In this document: positions 27,985 to 36,456 of the stretch, in pieces | How the letters are laid out: every line of letters begins with the position of its first letter | Numbering within the stretch: the first letter of the stretch is position 1 | NCBI GenBank assembly: GCA_965223115.1 | Contig: OZ244982.1 | Coordinates: 2,294,001 to 2,358,000, forward strand | Direction: 5' to 3' | DNA: 64,000 nt | From: CBDCUI01 sp965223115 | GTDB taxonomy: Bacteria; Pseudomonadota; Gammaproteobacteria; UBA4575 | The notes under the pieces: model-generated | Databases searched by the model: none | The model's input: the letters and a program-made list of their open reading frames with translations, nothing else | What the model was told of the DNA's origin: nothing | Position numbers and translations under genes: made by a program

Positions 27985-28383
27985 TTGGTTCACAAGTTAA
28001 CAATACCATTACATGTTAATCGCATATTGATTGCGCAATGGCTAATCACATTTTTTATAGCGAGTATTTTGTTTGTGGTAAATCGTGAGCTTGCGCTGTC
28101 TGCACTATTAGGCGGGCTGATTTGTGCTTTACCTAATTTGTATTTTGCGCGACAGGTCTTTACTAAACGTCGAAATGCGGAGCCTTATAGTTTAGTAGGA
28201 TCTATTTATGCAGCGGAGATCATTAAGCTAACATTAGCTGTTGTATTGTTTGCGATAGTATTTATTAAGTATAAGGAAGTGCATCCGTTAACATTATTCA
28301 TAACGTACTTCATAGCACAGTCGTGTATGTGGGCCGTTCCATTAATTACATCTAACGATCCAATTATTAAACAAACTCATTAA
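27985..28383 (+). CDS. atpI: ATP synthase subunit I
   Basis: A 132-residue protein with four membrane helices; AtpI aids c-ring assembly or Mg transport. It is recognised by position directly before atpB and by the ALSALLGGLICALPNLYFARQ segment typical of this family. The start is a TTG at 27985; no ATG lies upstream in frame. The 193-base gap before it should carry the atp operon promoter, which I could not pinpoint. Confidence 0.85.
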   Translation: MVHKLTIPLHVNRILIAQWLITFFIASILFVVNRELALSALLGGLICALPNLYFARQVFTKRRNAEPYSLVGSIYAAEIIKLTLAVVLFAIVFIKYKEVHPLTLFITYFIAQSCMWAVPLITSNDPIIKQTH

Positions 28384-28386
28384 GAT

Positions 28387-29256
28387 ATGGCTGGCGATAC
28401 AATTACATCTTCTGAATATATTCAGCACCATTTGACGAATTGGACGTTTGGTAAACATCCTGATGGTCATTGGGGGTTTGCACATAACGCAGAAGAAGCA
28501 ACTGAAATGGGATTTTGGGCGATTCATGTAGACAGCATGCTGTGGTCTATCGTATTGGGCGCAATCTTTTTGCTTATCTTTCGTAAAGCTGCCAAGTCGA
28601 TGACATCTAGTACACCTACAGGCTTACAAAATTTTGTTGAATGGGTGGTCGACTTTGTTAATGAAAATGTGCGTGGTTCTTTTAATGCAAAAAATAACTT
28701 AGTCGCACCATTGTCCTTAACGATTTTTTTCTGGGTATTCTTGATGAACTTAATGGACTTAGTGCCGGTGGATTGGATTCCGCATTTAGCAGGCATTATT
28801 GGCCACAGTGTGTTTGGTGTAGATCCACATCACGTATATTTTAAAGTGGTGCCTACCACAGATCCGAACATCACCTTTGGTATGGCTTTCGCGATTTTTG
28901 TGTTGATGCTGTACTACAGCATCAAAATTAAAGGCATAGGCGGTTTTTTTGGAGAGTTGGCATTTCAGCCTTTTGGTAAATGGGGTATGCCGGCCAATCT
29001 ATTGTTAGAAGGTATCGCACTTATTTCCAAGCCAGTGTCTCTGGCGTTGCGGCTATTTGGAAATTTATACGCGGGTGAGATGATCTTTATTTTGATTGCC
29101 TTGTTGTATAGCGGTGGCATTGTCTGGGGAACATTAGGTGGATTTTTGCAGTTGGGTTGGGCGATTTTTCATATATTGATCATCCTTCTGCAAGCCTTTA
29201 TTTTTATGGTGTTAACTATTGTGTATCTCGATATGGCACATCAAGAACATCATTAA
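28387..29256 (+). CDS. atpB: ATP synthase Fo subunit a
   Basis: The proton half-channel subunit of the inner-membrane Fo, 289 residues. The essential arginine lies in SLALRLFGNLYAGEM, and the C-terminal helix LQAFIFMVLTIVYLDMAHQEHH matches the gammaproteobacterial form. The first gene after atpI, four bases downstream. Confidence 0.97.
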   Translation: MAGDTITSSEYIQHHLTNWTFGKHPDGHWGFAHNAEEATEMGFWAIHVDSMLWSIVLGAIFLLIFRKAAKSMTSSTPTGLQNFVEWVVDFVNENVRGSFNAKNNLVAPLSLTIFFWVFLMNLMDLVPVDWIPHLAGIIGHSVFGVDPHHVYFKVVPTTDPNITFGMAFAIFVLMLYYSIKIKGIGGFFGELAFQPFGKWGMPANLLLEGIALISKPVSLALRLFGNLYAGEMIFILIALLYSGGIVWGTLGGFLQLGWAIFHILIILLQAFIFMVLTIVYLDMAHQEHH

Positions 29257-29303
29257 TGATTAACTGAATTTTTATTTACATGCACAAGTAACAGGAGAAA
29301 AAG

Positions 29304-29552
29304 ATGGAAATACCAGTAGCATTACTTTATGTCGCCGGCGCGCTTATGCTAGGCATTGGGGCCGCAGGTGCCGCCGTAGGTATCGGCGTACTTGGTGGGC
29401 GATTCCTAGAAGGTGCAGCTAGACAGCCTGAACTTATTCCAATGCTGAGGACACAGTTCTTTATCGTCATGGGTTTGGTGGATGCATTGCCCGTTATTGC
29501 GATTGCAATTGGTTTGTATGTGCTATTCGCTGTTGTTGGTGGCGCAGGCTAA
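29304..29552 (+). CDS. atpE: ATP synthase Fo subunit c
   Basis: An 82-residue two-helix proteolipid of the rotor ring. The glycine-rich helix 1 contains GAAGAAVGIGVLGG, and the proton-carrying Asp60 lies in MGLVDALPVIA. No sodium-binding signature is seen, so it is a proton type. A strong ribosome-binding site (ACAGGAGAAA) precedes it, as is common for this high-copy subunit. Confidence 0.98.
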   Translation: MEIPVALLYVAGALMLGIGAAGAAVGIGVLGGRFLEGAARQPELIPMLRTQFFIVMGLVDALPVIAIAIGLYVLFAVVGGAG

Positions 29553-29595
29553 AGACACAGATTGTATTAACTACTATCTAATTTAAGTTTCAATT

Positions 29596-30066
29596 ATGAA
29601 TATTAATCTCACACTGTTTGGCCAAACTGTCGCATTTATTGTATTTGTTTGGTTTTGTATGAAATTTGTGTGGCCACCTATTATGGCGGCATTAGACGAG
29701 CGCAAAAAGAAAATCGCTGACGGGCTTGCTGAAGCTGAGCGTGGTTTTAAACAGCAAGAATTGGCGGAACAGAATGCGGAGAAGAAAATCTCTGAAGCCA
29801 AACAACAAGCTTCGGATATTTTAGGTCAAGCACAAAAGCGCGCTAACGAAATTGTAGAAGATGCAAAATCAGTTGCTGTTGAAGAAGGTAATCGCATTAA
29901 AGAAGCAGCCCATGCTGAAGTAGAAAAAGAAGTAAATCGAGCCAAGGAACAATTGCGTGGCCAAGTTTCTTCTATTGCCGTTGCAGGCGCAGAACGCATA
30001 TTGAAAAAAGAAATTGATGCTAGCTCGCATCAAAATATTTTGGATGATTTAGCGGCACAAATATAA
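29596..30066 (+). CDS. atpF: ATP synthase Fo subunit b
   Basis: Peripheral-stalk subunit of 156 residues with one N-terminal membrane helix (about 4-24; MNINLTLFGQTVAFIVFVWF) and a long charged coiled coil, the same length as E. coli subunit b. It lies between atpE and atpH. Confidence 0.97.
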   Translation: MNINLTLFGQTVAFIVFVWFCMKFVWPPIMAALDERKKKIADGLAEAERGFKQQELAEQNAEKKISEAKQQASDILGQAQKRANEIVEDAKSVAVEEGNRIKEAAHAEVEKEVNRAKEQLRGQVSSIAVAGAERILKKEIDASSHQNILDDLAAQI

Positions 30067-30098
30067 ATCTAACTAAAATAATGCTAAGCAATAAATAA

Positions 30099-30635
30099 AT
30101 GTCAGAACTAACTACAACCGCAAGACCATATGCACGTGCTGCATTTGATATTGCAAAAGCAAATGGCGAGCAAGAAAAATGGACAGAAATGCTTACATTT
30201 ATGGCTGTAGTGGCATACGACCCGAATATGCGAGCAGTATTGGATAGTCCTAGGCTGTCACAACAACAAGCGGCTGAGCTTTTTATTTCGGTTTGTGAAG
30301 AACAAATTGATGTACGCGGCAAAAATTTTATTAAGTTACTTGCTGAGAATGACCGTATTAGTTTGTTGCCTGAAATTGCAGCATTGTATCAACACTATCG
30401 TGCCGAGGCTGAAGGAACAGTAGATGCAGAAGTTATATCTGCAAGTGACGTAAGTGAGTCTCAGCTAAGCAAGATTGCTGCATCATTAAAACAGCGACTG
30501 GGAAAAGAAGTGCACCTTACTTCTAAAATTGATGAATCTCTTATAGGCGGTGCAATTATAAGGGCCGGCGATCTAGTCATTGATGGATCTGTTCGTGGGA
30601 GGCTTAACAAACTTTCTACTGCCTTAACTAATTAA
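30099..30635 (+). CDS. atpH: ATP synthase F1 subunit delta
   Basis: A 178-residue stalk-cap subunit that joins the b dimer to the top of F1. It begins with the family's TTARPYARAAFDIA and ends with GGAIIRAGDLVIDGSVRGRL. Standard operon position before atpA. Confidence 0.97.
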   Translation: MSELTTTARPYARAAFDIAKANGEQEKWTEMLTFMAVVAYDPNMRAVLDSPRLSQQQAAELFISVCEEQIDVRGKNFIKLLAENDRISLLPEIAALYQHYRAEAEGTVDAEVISASDVSESQLSKIAASLKQRLGKEVHLTSKIDESLIGGAIIRAGDLVIDGSVRGRLNKLSTALTN

Positions 30636-30670
30636 CAAATTAAGCGAAGGGTAAAAAGAGGAATTGAAAC

Positions 30671-32212
30671 ATGCAACTTAACCCGACTGAAATTAGCGAA
30701 CTCATAAAAAAACGCATTGAAAATTTCGATGCAGTGGCTGAAGCGCGTACCGAAGGTACTGTAGTGGGCGTAACGGACGGTATTGTACGCATTCACGGTT
30801 TAGCCGATGTCATGGCAGGTGAAATGCTTGAGTTTCCAGAAAACACTTTTGGTATGGCGCTGAACCTAGAACGTGATTCGGTTGGTGCGGTAGTGCTTGG
30901 CGATTACAAACACATCACAGAAGGTAATAAAGTTTCATGTACGGGAAGAATTTTAGAAGTCCCAGTAGGTCCAGAGCTATTAGGGCGTGTGGTCGATTCA
31001 TTGGGGAATGGAATTGACGGCAAAGGACCTGTGGATTGTGCAATGAGCTCACCAATTGAAAAAATCGCACCGGGCGTTATTGAAAGACAGTCTGTGAGTG
31101 AGCCAGTGCAAACCGGTTTGAAATCCATTGACTCTATGGTGCCGATTGGTCGAGGGCAACGTGAATTGATTATTGGTGACCGGCAGACAGGTAAAACTGC
31201 CGTTGCAATTGATGCCATCATTAATCAAAAAGGTACCGGCATTAAATGTATCTACGTTGCCATTGGACAAAAAAATTCATCGATTGCAAATGTGGTGCGC
31301 AAACTCGAAGAACATGATGCAATGGAGCATACCGTAATCGTTGCGGCAAGCGCTTCAGAATCAGCAGCCATGCAATACATTGCCCCTTATTCAGGTTGTG
31401 CCATGGGTGAATATTTTCGTGATCGTGGTCAAGATGCACTAATCATCTATGATGATTTAACCAAACAGGCTTGGGCGTATCGCCAAGTTTCTTTACTACT
31501 ACGTCGACCGCCTGGCCGCGAAGCCTATCCAGGAGACGTATTTTATCTGCATTCACGTTTGTTAGAACGTGCTTCCAGAGTCAATGCAGACTATGTAGAA
31601 AAATTTACGAACGGAGAAATAAAAGGTCAAACAGGATCGTTAACAGCTTTACCGATAATTGAAACTCAAGCAGGCGATGTGTCGGCATTCGTCCCCACTA
31701 ACGTGATTTCGATTACTGATGGTCAAATCTTTTTAGAAAGTGATTTATTTAACTCTGGTTTTAGGCCCGCTATTAATGCAGGGTTATCTGTTTCACGTGT
31801 GGGTGGTGCGGCACAAACCAAGATTATTAAAAAACTCGGAGGTGGTGTGCGTTTAGCATTGGCACAGTATCGTGAATTAGCAGCCTTCTCACAATTTGCC
31901 TCTGATCTTGATGAACAGACACGTAAACAATTGGAACGTGGTGAACGTGTAATGGAATTGATGAAACAACCGCAATACACACCATTAACCGTTGCCGACA
32001 TGGCGGTTTCTTTGTATGCCGTTGATAAGGGCCATATCGACGATGTTGAAGTGAGCAAAGTAGTGGGCTTTGAAAAAGCCATGCACGACTACATGCATTC
32101 ACAGCATGGTGATCTATTAGATAAGATCAATAACACGGGTGATTACGATGATGATATCGAAGCTGCATTGCAAAAAGCCGTTGAAGACTTTAAATCTAAA
32201 GGTACTTGGTAA
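30671..32212 (+). CDS. atpA: ATP synthase F1 subunit alpha
   Basis: The non-catalytic nucleotide-binding subunit, 513 residues, equal to E. coli. It shows the P-loop GDRQTGKT, IYVAIGQKNSSIANVV, the arginine-finger segment ISVSRVGGAAQTK-like (LSVSRVGGAAQTK) and the C-terminal helical domain. Good ribosome-binding site (AAGAGGAA) upstream. Confidence 0.98.
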   Translation: MQLNPTEISELIKKRIENFDAVAEARTEGTVVGVTDGIVRIHGLADVMAGEMLEFPENTFGMALNLERDSVGAVVLGDYKHITEGNKVSCTGRILEVPVGPELLGRVVDSLGNGIDGKGPVDCAMSSPIEKIAPGVIERQSVSEPVQTGLKSIDSMVPIGRGQRELIIGDRQTGKTAVAIDAIINQKGTGIKCIYVAIGQKNSSIANVVRKLEEHDAMEHTVIVAASASESAAMQYIAPYSGCAMGEYFRDRGQDALIIYDDLTKQAWAYRQVSLLLRRPPGREAYPGDVFYLHSRLLERASRVNADYVEKFTNGEIKGQTGSLTALPIIETQAGDVSAFVPTNVISITDGQIFLESDLFNSGFRPAINAGLSVSRVGGAAQTKIIKKLGGGVRLALAQYRELAAFSQFASDLDEQTRKQLERGERVMELMKQPQYTPLTVADMAVSLYAVDKGHIDDVEVSKVVGFEKAMHDYMHSQHGDLLDKINNTGDYDDDIEAALQKAVEDFKSKGTW

Positions 32213-32227
32213 AACAGGTTACGCATA

Positions 32228-33091
32228 ATGGCAGGCGAAAAAGAAATACGGTCGCAGATCGCGAGTATTAAAAATACTCAAAAGATCACCAAAGCTATGG
32301 AAATGGTTGCGGCAAGTAAAATGCGCAAAGCCCAGGATCGTATGAGCGCCACTCGCCCCTATTCGCAAAAAATGTTGAATGTGATTGGACACTTAGCGAA
32401 TGCTAATGCCGAGTATAGTCACCCCTTTATGGTTGAGCGTGAAGAAGTTAAAAGAGTCGGATTTATAATTGTTTCAACTGATCGAGGTCTATGTGGCGGT
32501 TTAAACATTAATACCTTTAAAACTGCATTAAAGGCCATGAAGGAATGGCAGGCTCAAAATGTTGAAATAGATCTTTGTTTAATAGGCGCAAAAGGCACAC
32601 AATTTTTCAAAAAATTTACTGGCAACATTGTATCCCAGGTTTCGCACTTGGGCGACACCATTCACATAAGTGAACTGATTGGTACGATTAAGGCCATACT
32701 GGATGCTTATATCGATGGTGATCTCGACAGAATCTATTTGGTAGAAAATGAGTTTGTTAATACCATGACGCAAAAACCAAAGGCTAGTTTATTGCTGCCT
32801 TTGTCACCTGAAGACAATGATGAGCTAAAACATCATTGGGATTATATCTATGAACCAGATGCAAAAACAGTATTAGATGGGTTGTTGACGCGCTATGTAG
32901 AGTCTATCGTTTATCAAAGTGTTGTAGAAAACGTTGCCTGTGAAATGGCGGCTAGAATGATCGCGATGAAAAGTGCATCTGATAATGCTGGCGATTTGAT
33001 CGCAGAGTTACAGCTTGCATATAACAAAGCAAGGCAGGCTGCGATTACCCAAGAGATTTCTGAAATTGTCGGTGGTGCTGCGGCAGTTTAG
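32228..33091 (+). CDS. atpG: ATP synthase F1 subunit gamma
   Basis: The central rotor shaft, 287 residues. The N-terminal helix begins EIRSQIASIKNTQKITKAMEM and continues AASKMRKAQDRM, the Rossmann-like domain has VSTDRGLCGGLN, and the C-terminal helix contains YNKARQAAITQEISEIVGGA. Full length. Confidence 0.97.
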   Translation: MAGEKEIRSQIASIKNTQKITKAMEMVAASKMRKAQDRMSATRPYSQKMLNVIGHLANANAEYSHPFMVEREEVKRVGFIIVSTDRGLCGGLNINTFKTALKAMKEWQAQNVEIDLCLIGAKGTQFFKKFTGNIVSQVSHLGDTIHISELIGTIKAILDAYIDGDLDRIYLVENEFVNTMTQKPKASLLLPLSPEDNDELKHHWDYIYEPDAKTVLDGLLTRYVESIVYQSVVENVACEMAARMIAMKSASDNAGDLIAELQLAYNKARQAAITQEISEIVGGAAAV

Positions 33092-33122
33092 TTTTTTAAT
33101 TTATTTATAAAGAGGAAGTAAC

Positions 33123-34499
33123 ATGAGTTCGGGTCAAATTGTTGAAATCATCGGCGCAGTGGTTGATGTCGAATTCGCACGCGAAGATGTTCCAAATGTT
33201 TATGATGCATTGATTGTAGATGAAAAGAAGCTCACGCTTGAAGTACAACAACAATTAGGTGATGGCATTGTACGTACCATTGCGATGGGTGCATCGGATG
33301 GGTTACAACGTGGACTCAGTGTATCTAACACCAATGCGCCGATTTCGGTACCGGTCGGACCAAAAACACTTGGACGTGTGATGAATGTTTTAGGCGACCC
33401 TGTGGATAATGCTGGTGACGTTGGAGCAGATTCAAAAATGCCAATTCATCGTGCACCACCAAAATTTGAAGAACAAGCAGGTGGCAATGAACTGCTTGAA
33501 ACGGGTATTAAAGTTATTGATTTGCTATGCCCCTTTGCCAAAGGGGGTAAGATTGGTTTGTTTGGTGGTGCAGGTTGTGGAAAGACCGTAACCATGATGG
33601 AACTGATTAATAATATTGCAAAGAAACACTCAGGTCTTTCTGTGTTTGCCGGTGTGGGTGAGCGTACTCGAGAAGGCAATGACTTCTATTATGAAATGAA
33701 AGAAGCAGGAGTGCTCGATAAAGTAGCCATGGTATATGGCCAAATGAATGAGCCGCCTGGAAACCGCTTGCGTGTGGGTCTAACCGGTTTGACCATGGCA
33801 GAATATTTTCGTGATGAAGGCCGTGACGTGTTGATGTTTATCGATAATATTTATCGTTACACATTGGCAGGAACAGAAGTATCAGCACTACTTGGGCGTA
33901 TGCCTTCCGCAGTGGGTTATCAACCTACACTGGCTGAAGAAATGGGTGCATTACAAGAACGTATTACTTCAACCAGTTCTGGATCGATTACCTCTATTCA
34001 AGCTGTGTATGTACCTGCGGACGACTTAACAGACCCATCTCCTGCAACGACCTTTGCACACTTAGATGCAACCGTGGTGTTATCACGCCAAGTTGCTGAG
34101 CTTGGTATTTACCCTGCTGTAGATCCGCTCGATTCAACGAGTCGTCAACTTGATCCATTAGTAATTGGACAAGAGCATTACGACACGGCGCGTGCGGTAC
34201 AAAATACATTACAACGCTATAAAGAGCTCAAAGATATTATCGCTATTTTGGGTATGGATGAATTATCCGAAGAAGATAAGCAAGTAGTCGCACGAGCACG
34301 TAAAATACAACGCTTTTTGTCACAACCTTTTGCTGTGGCAGAAGTGTTCACAGGAACACCTGGCGCGATTGTTTCTCTACAAGACACTATCTCAAGCTTC
34401 AAAGCCATTGTAGAAGGTGAGTATGATCATCTGCCAGAGCAGGCATTTTACATGCAGGGCGGTATTGAAGATGTAGTTAAGAAAGCAGAGGAGTTGTAA
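33123..34499 (+). CDS. atpD: ATP synthase F1 subunit beta
   Basis: The catalytic subunit, 458 residues. The P-loop reads GGAGCGKT (148-155), with Cys152 where E. coli and most relatives have Val. Otherwise the catalytic features are standard: GERTREGNDFYYEM (catalytic Glu), FIDNIYRYTLAGTEVSALLG and the DELSEED motif. A ribosome site AGAGGAAG lies just upstream. Confidence 0.98.
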   Translation: MSSGQIVEIIGAVVDVEFAREDVPNVYDALIVDEKKLTLEVQQQLGDGIVRTIAMGASDGLQRGLSVSNTNAPISVPVGPKTLGRVMNVLGDPVDNAGDVGADSKMPIHRAPPKFEEQAGGNELLETGIKVIDLLCPFAKGGKIGLFGGAGCGKTVTMMELINNIAKKHSGLSVFAGVGERTREGNDFYYEMKEAGVLDKVAMVYGQMNEPPGNRLRVGLTGLTMAEYFRDEGRDVLMFIDNIYRYTLAGTEVSALLGRMPSAVGYQPTLAEEMGALQERITSTSSGSITSIQAVYVPADDLTDPSPATTFAHLDATVVLSRQVAELGIYPAVDPLDSTSRQLDPLVIGQEHYDTARAVQNTLQRYKELKDIIAILGMDELSEEDKQVVARARKIQRFLSQPFAVAEVFTGTPGAIVSLQDTISSFKAIVEGEYDHLPEQAFYMQGGIEDVVKKAEEL

Positions 34500-34504
34500 G
34501 TAAT

Positions 34505-34927
34505 ATGTCCATGACCATGCATCTCGACGTGGTGAGTGCGGAAAAAGAGCTTTTTTCCGGTACAGTAAATGCTGTATTCGCACCTGCCATTATGGGTGAT
34601 GTGGGCATTTATCCTCGACACACACAATTAGTAACAGGGCTTCGACCTGGAGAGCTAAAAATAGAAATTGAAGGGCAGGAAGACCTATATCTTTATGTAT
34701 CAGGTGGAATCCTTGAGGTGCAACCACACGTGGTGACCGTGCTTTCCGATACCGCGATACGAGCTGAAGACCTGGATGAAGCCCAAGCTATGGAAGCTAA
34801 ACAGAGAGCGGAAGATGCACTTAAAGATCAGCAAGGCGACTTTGATGCAGCTAAAGCCCAAGCAGAACTTGTCCGAGCGGCCGAGCAATTGCGCATGATT
34901 CAAAGATTGCGTAAACGCGGCAAATAA
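34505..34927 (+). CDS. atpC: ATP synthase F1 subunit epsilon
   Basis: A 140-residue stalk subunit and regulator of F1: an N-terminal beta sandwich (MHLDVVSAEKELFSGTV, MGDVGIYPRHTQLVTGLRPG) and a C-terminal helical hairpin. Either of two ATGs (34505 or 34511) could be used. Last gene of the atp operon, five bases after atpD. Confidence 0.95.
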   Translation: MSMTMHLDVVSAEKELFSGTVNAVFAPAIMGDVGIYPRHTQLVTGLRPGELKIEIEGQEDLYLYVSGGILEVQPHVVTVLSDTAIRAEDLDEAQAMEAKQRAEDALKDQQGDFDAAKAQAELVRAAEQLRMIQRLRKRGK

Positions 34928-34937
34928 GAATTATTGT

Positions 34938-34958
34938 GTGCTGATCTATTTTCAGCAC
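34938..34958 (+). other. Hairpin after atpC
   Basis: Perfect 7-base arms GTGCTGA and TCAGCAC around a 7-base loop, 10 bases after the atpC stop. There is no T-run after it, so it may protect the 3' end of the atp mRNA or attenuate read-through into glmU rather than terminate by itself. Confidence 0.4.
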
Positions 34959-35083
34959 GTTCCATCCACGCTATCCACCATATCCTTTTGGTGTAAAAAA
35001 ACTATCGCATTAAAGCTAACTGATAGACAATAACTGTAATCAATTTAAGTTATTAACTGAATTCTAAACTTTCTATCAAAATT

Positions 35084-36448
35084 ATGGGTCTTGAAATTGT
35101 AATCCTAGCCGCTGGCCAAGGTACTCGCATGTACAGTGAGTTACCAAAAGTGCTACACCCTGTAGCAGGGCAACCGATGTTGGCACATGTAATCGAATGT
35201 GCAAAACAGCTAGAACCACAAGCTATGCATGTAGTGATTGGGCATGGTGCACAACAAGTTAAAGATTACTTTAGCCAAGAAAATATTTCATGGTGTTTGC
35301 AAAACGAACAACTTGGTACAGCTCATGCCGTGCAACAAGTTATCCCTAGCATTGCAAATGAACAAGATGTATTGATTTTGTATGGTGATGTGCCCTTGTT
35401 AACGAAGAAAACATTAATGCTGTTGATCAGTGCGTTGGAAACTAAAGATTTAGTTTTGTTGTCTGCTAATTTAAGCGATCCAACTGGCTATGGGCGTATT
35501 GTCAGAGATGCGAATAATAAAATTCAATCTATCGTAGAACAAAAAGATGCCGATATAGAAACCTTATTAATTAAGGAAATAAATACAGGCATACTTGTTA
35601 CTAGCGCACAACTATTAAAAAAGTGTTTGGCAAAAATAGAAAATGATAATGCGCAACAAGAATATTATTTAACCGATTGTATTGAATTAGCGGTTAATGA
35701 TGGGAATAAAGTAGAAGCTATAGTTTCTGGTCATCCTGATGAAATTCTTGGAATCAATACAAAAGAACAACTTGCTCAAGTAGAACGACTTATTCAACAA
35801 CGTATTGCTAAGCAGTTGATGGAAAATGGAACTACATTGCTTGATCCAAAGCGAATAGATGTAAGAGGTCAACTGCATGTAGGTAAAGATGTAGAAATCG
35901 ATATCAACACTATTTTTATTGGTGATAACAAGATCGGTGATCAAGTCAACATTGGTGCAAATGTAGTGATCATTAATTCTGAAATTAAAACAGGCACGCG
36001 TATTCATGCAAATTGCCATATAGAAAATGCCTGTATAGGAGAAGATTGTGAAATTGGTCCTTTTGCACGTATTCGTCCAGAGACAGTATTAGATGAGAAT
36101 GTAAAAGTGGGTAATTTTGTAGAAATTAAAAAATCTAGAGTTAAAACAGGTAGTAAAATCAACCATCTGAGTTATATAGGTGATAGTGAATTAGGTGAAG
36201 ACGTAAACATTGGGGCAGGAACGATTACTTGTAATTATGATGGAGCTAACAAACATCGCACTATAATTGGTGATAGGGTTTTTGTCGGTTCAGATACACA
36301 ATTAGTTGCACCTGTGATAGTAGGTACAGGTGCAACGATCGGAGCAGGATCAACTATTACAAAAGATACACCTGCAGAAAAGCTTACATTGTCACGTAGC
36401 AAGCAAGTTTCAATTGATAGTTGGCAGCGACCTAAAAAGAACAGTTAG
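35084..36448 (+). CDS. glmU: Bifunctional UDP-N-acetylglucosamine pyrophosphorylase / glucosamine-1-phosphate acetyltransferase
   Basis: The last two steps to UDP-GlcNAc for peptidoglycan and lipopolysaccharide; 454 residues. The pyrophosphorylase motif LAAGQGTRMYSELPKVLHP lies at about 8-26 and YGDVPLL near 104. From about 250 a left-handed beta helix of hexapeptide repeats carries the acetyltransferase site (KKSRVKTGSKINHLSYIGD and NIGAGTITCNYDG). The order atpC-glmU-glmS matches many gammaproteobacteria. Confidence 0.98.
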   Translation: MGLEIVILAAGQGTRMYSELPKVLHPVAGQPMLAHVIECAKQLEPQAMHVVIGHGAQQVKDYFSQENISWCLQNEQLGTAHAVQQVIPSIANEQDVLILYGDVPLLTKKTLMLLISALETKDLVLLSANLSDPTGYGRIVRDANNKIQSIVEQKDADIETLLIKEINTGILVTSAQLLKKCLAKIENDNAQQEYYLTDCIELAVNDGNKVEAIVSGHPDEILGINTKEQLAQVERLIQQRIAKQLMENGTTLLDPKRIDVRGQLHVGKDVEIDINTIFIGDNKIGDQVNIGANVVIINSEIKTGTRIHANCHIENACIGEDCEIGPFARIRPETVLDENVKVGNFVEIKKSRVKTGSKINHLSYIGDSELGEDVNIGAGTITCNYDGANKHRTIIGDRVFVGSDTQLVAPVIVGTGATIGAGSTITKDTPAEKLTLSRSKQVSIDSWQRPKKNS

Positions 36449-36456
36449 TAAAATAT

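Noticed and set aside
31789..31804. TGTTTCACGTGTGGGT in atpA as a third parS site
   Set aside because: The left half is perfect but the right half matches poorly; not a palindrome, so probably chance.
34938..34958. Rho-independent terminator after atpC
   Set aside because: The stem is good, but no T-run follows on either strand within the usual distance.
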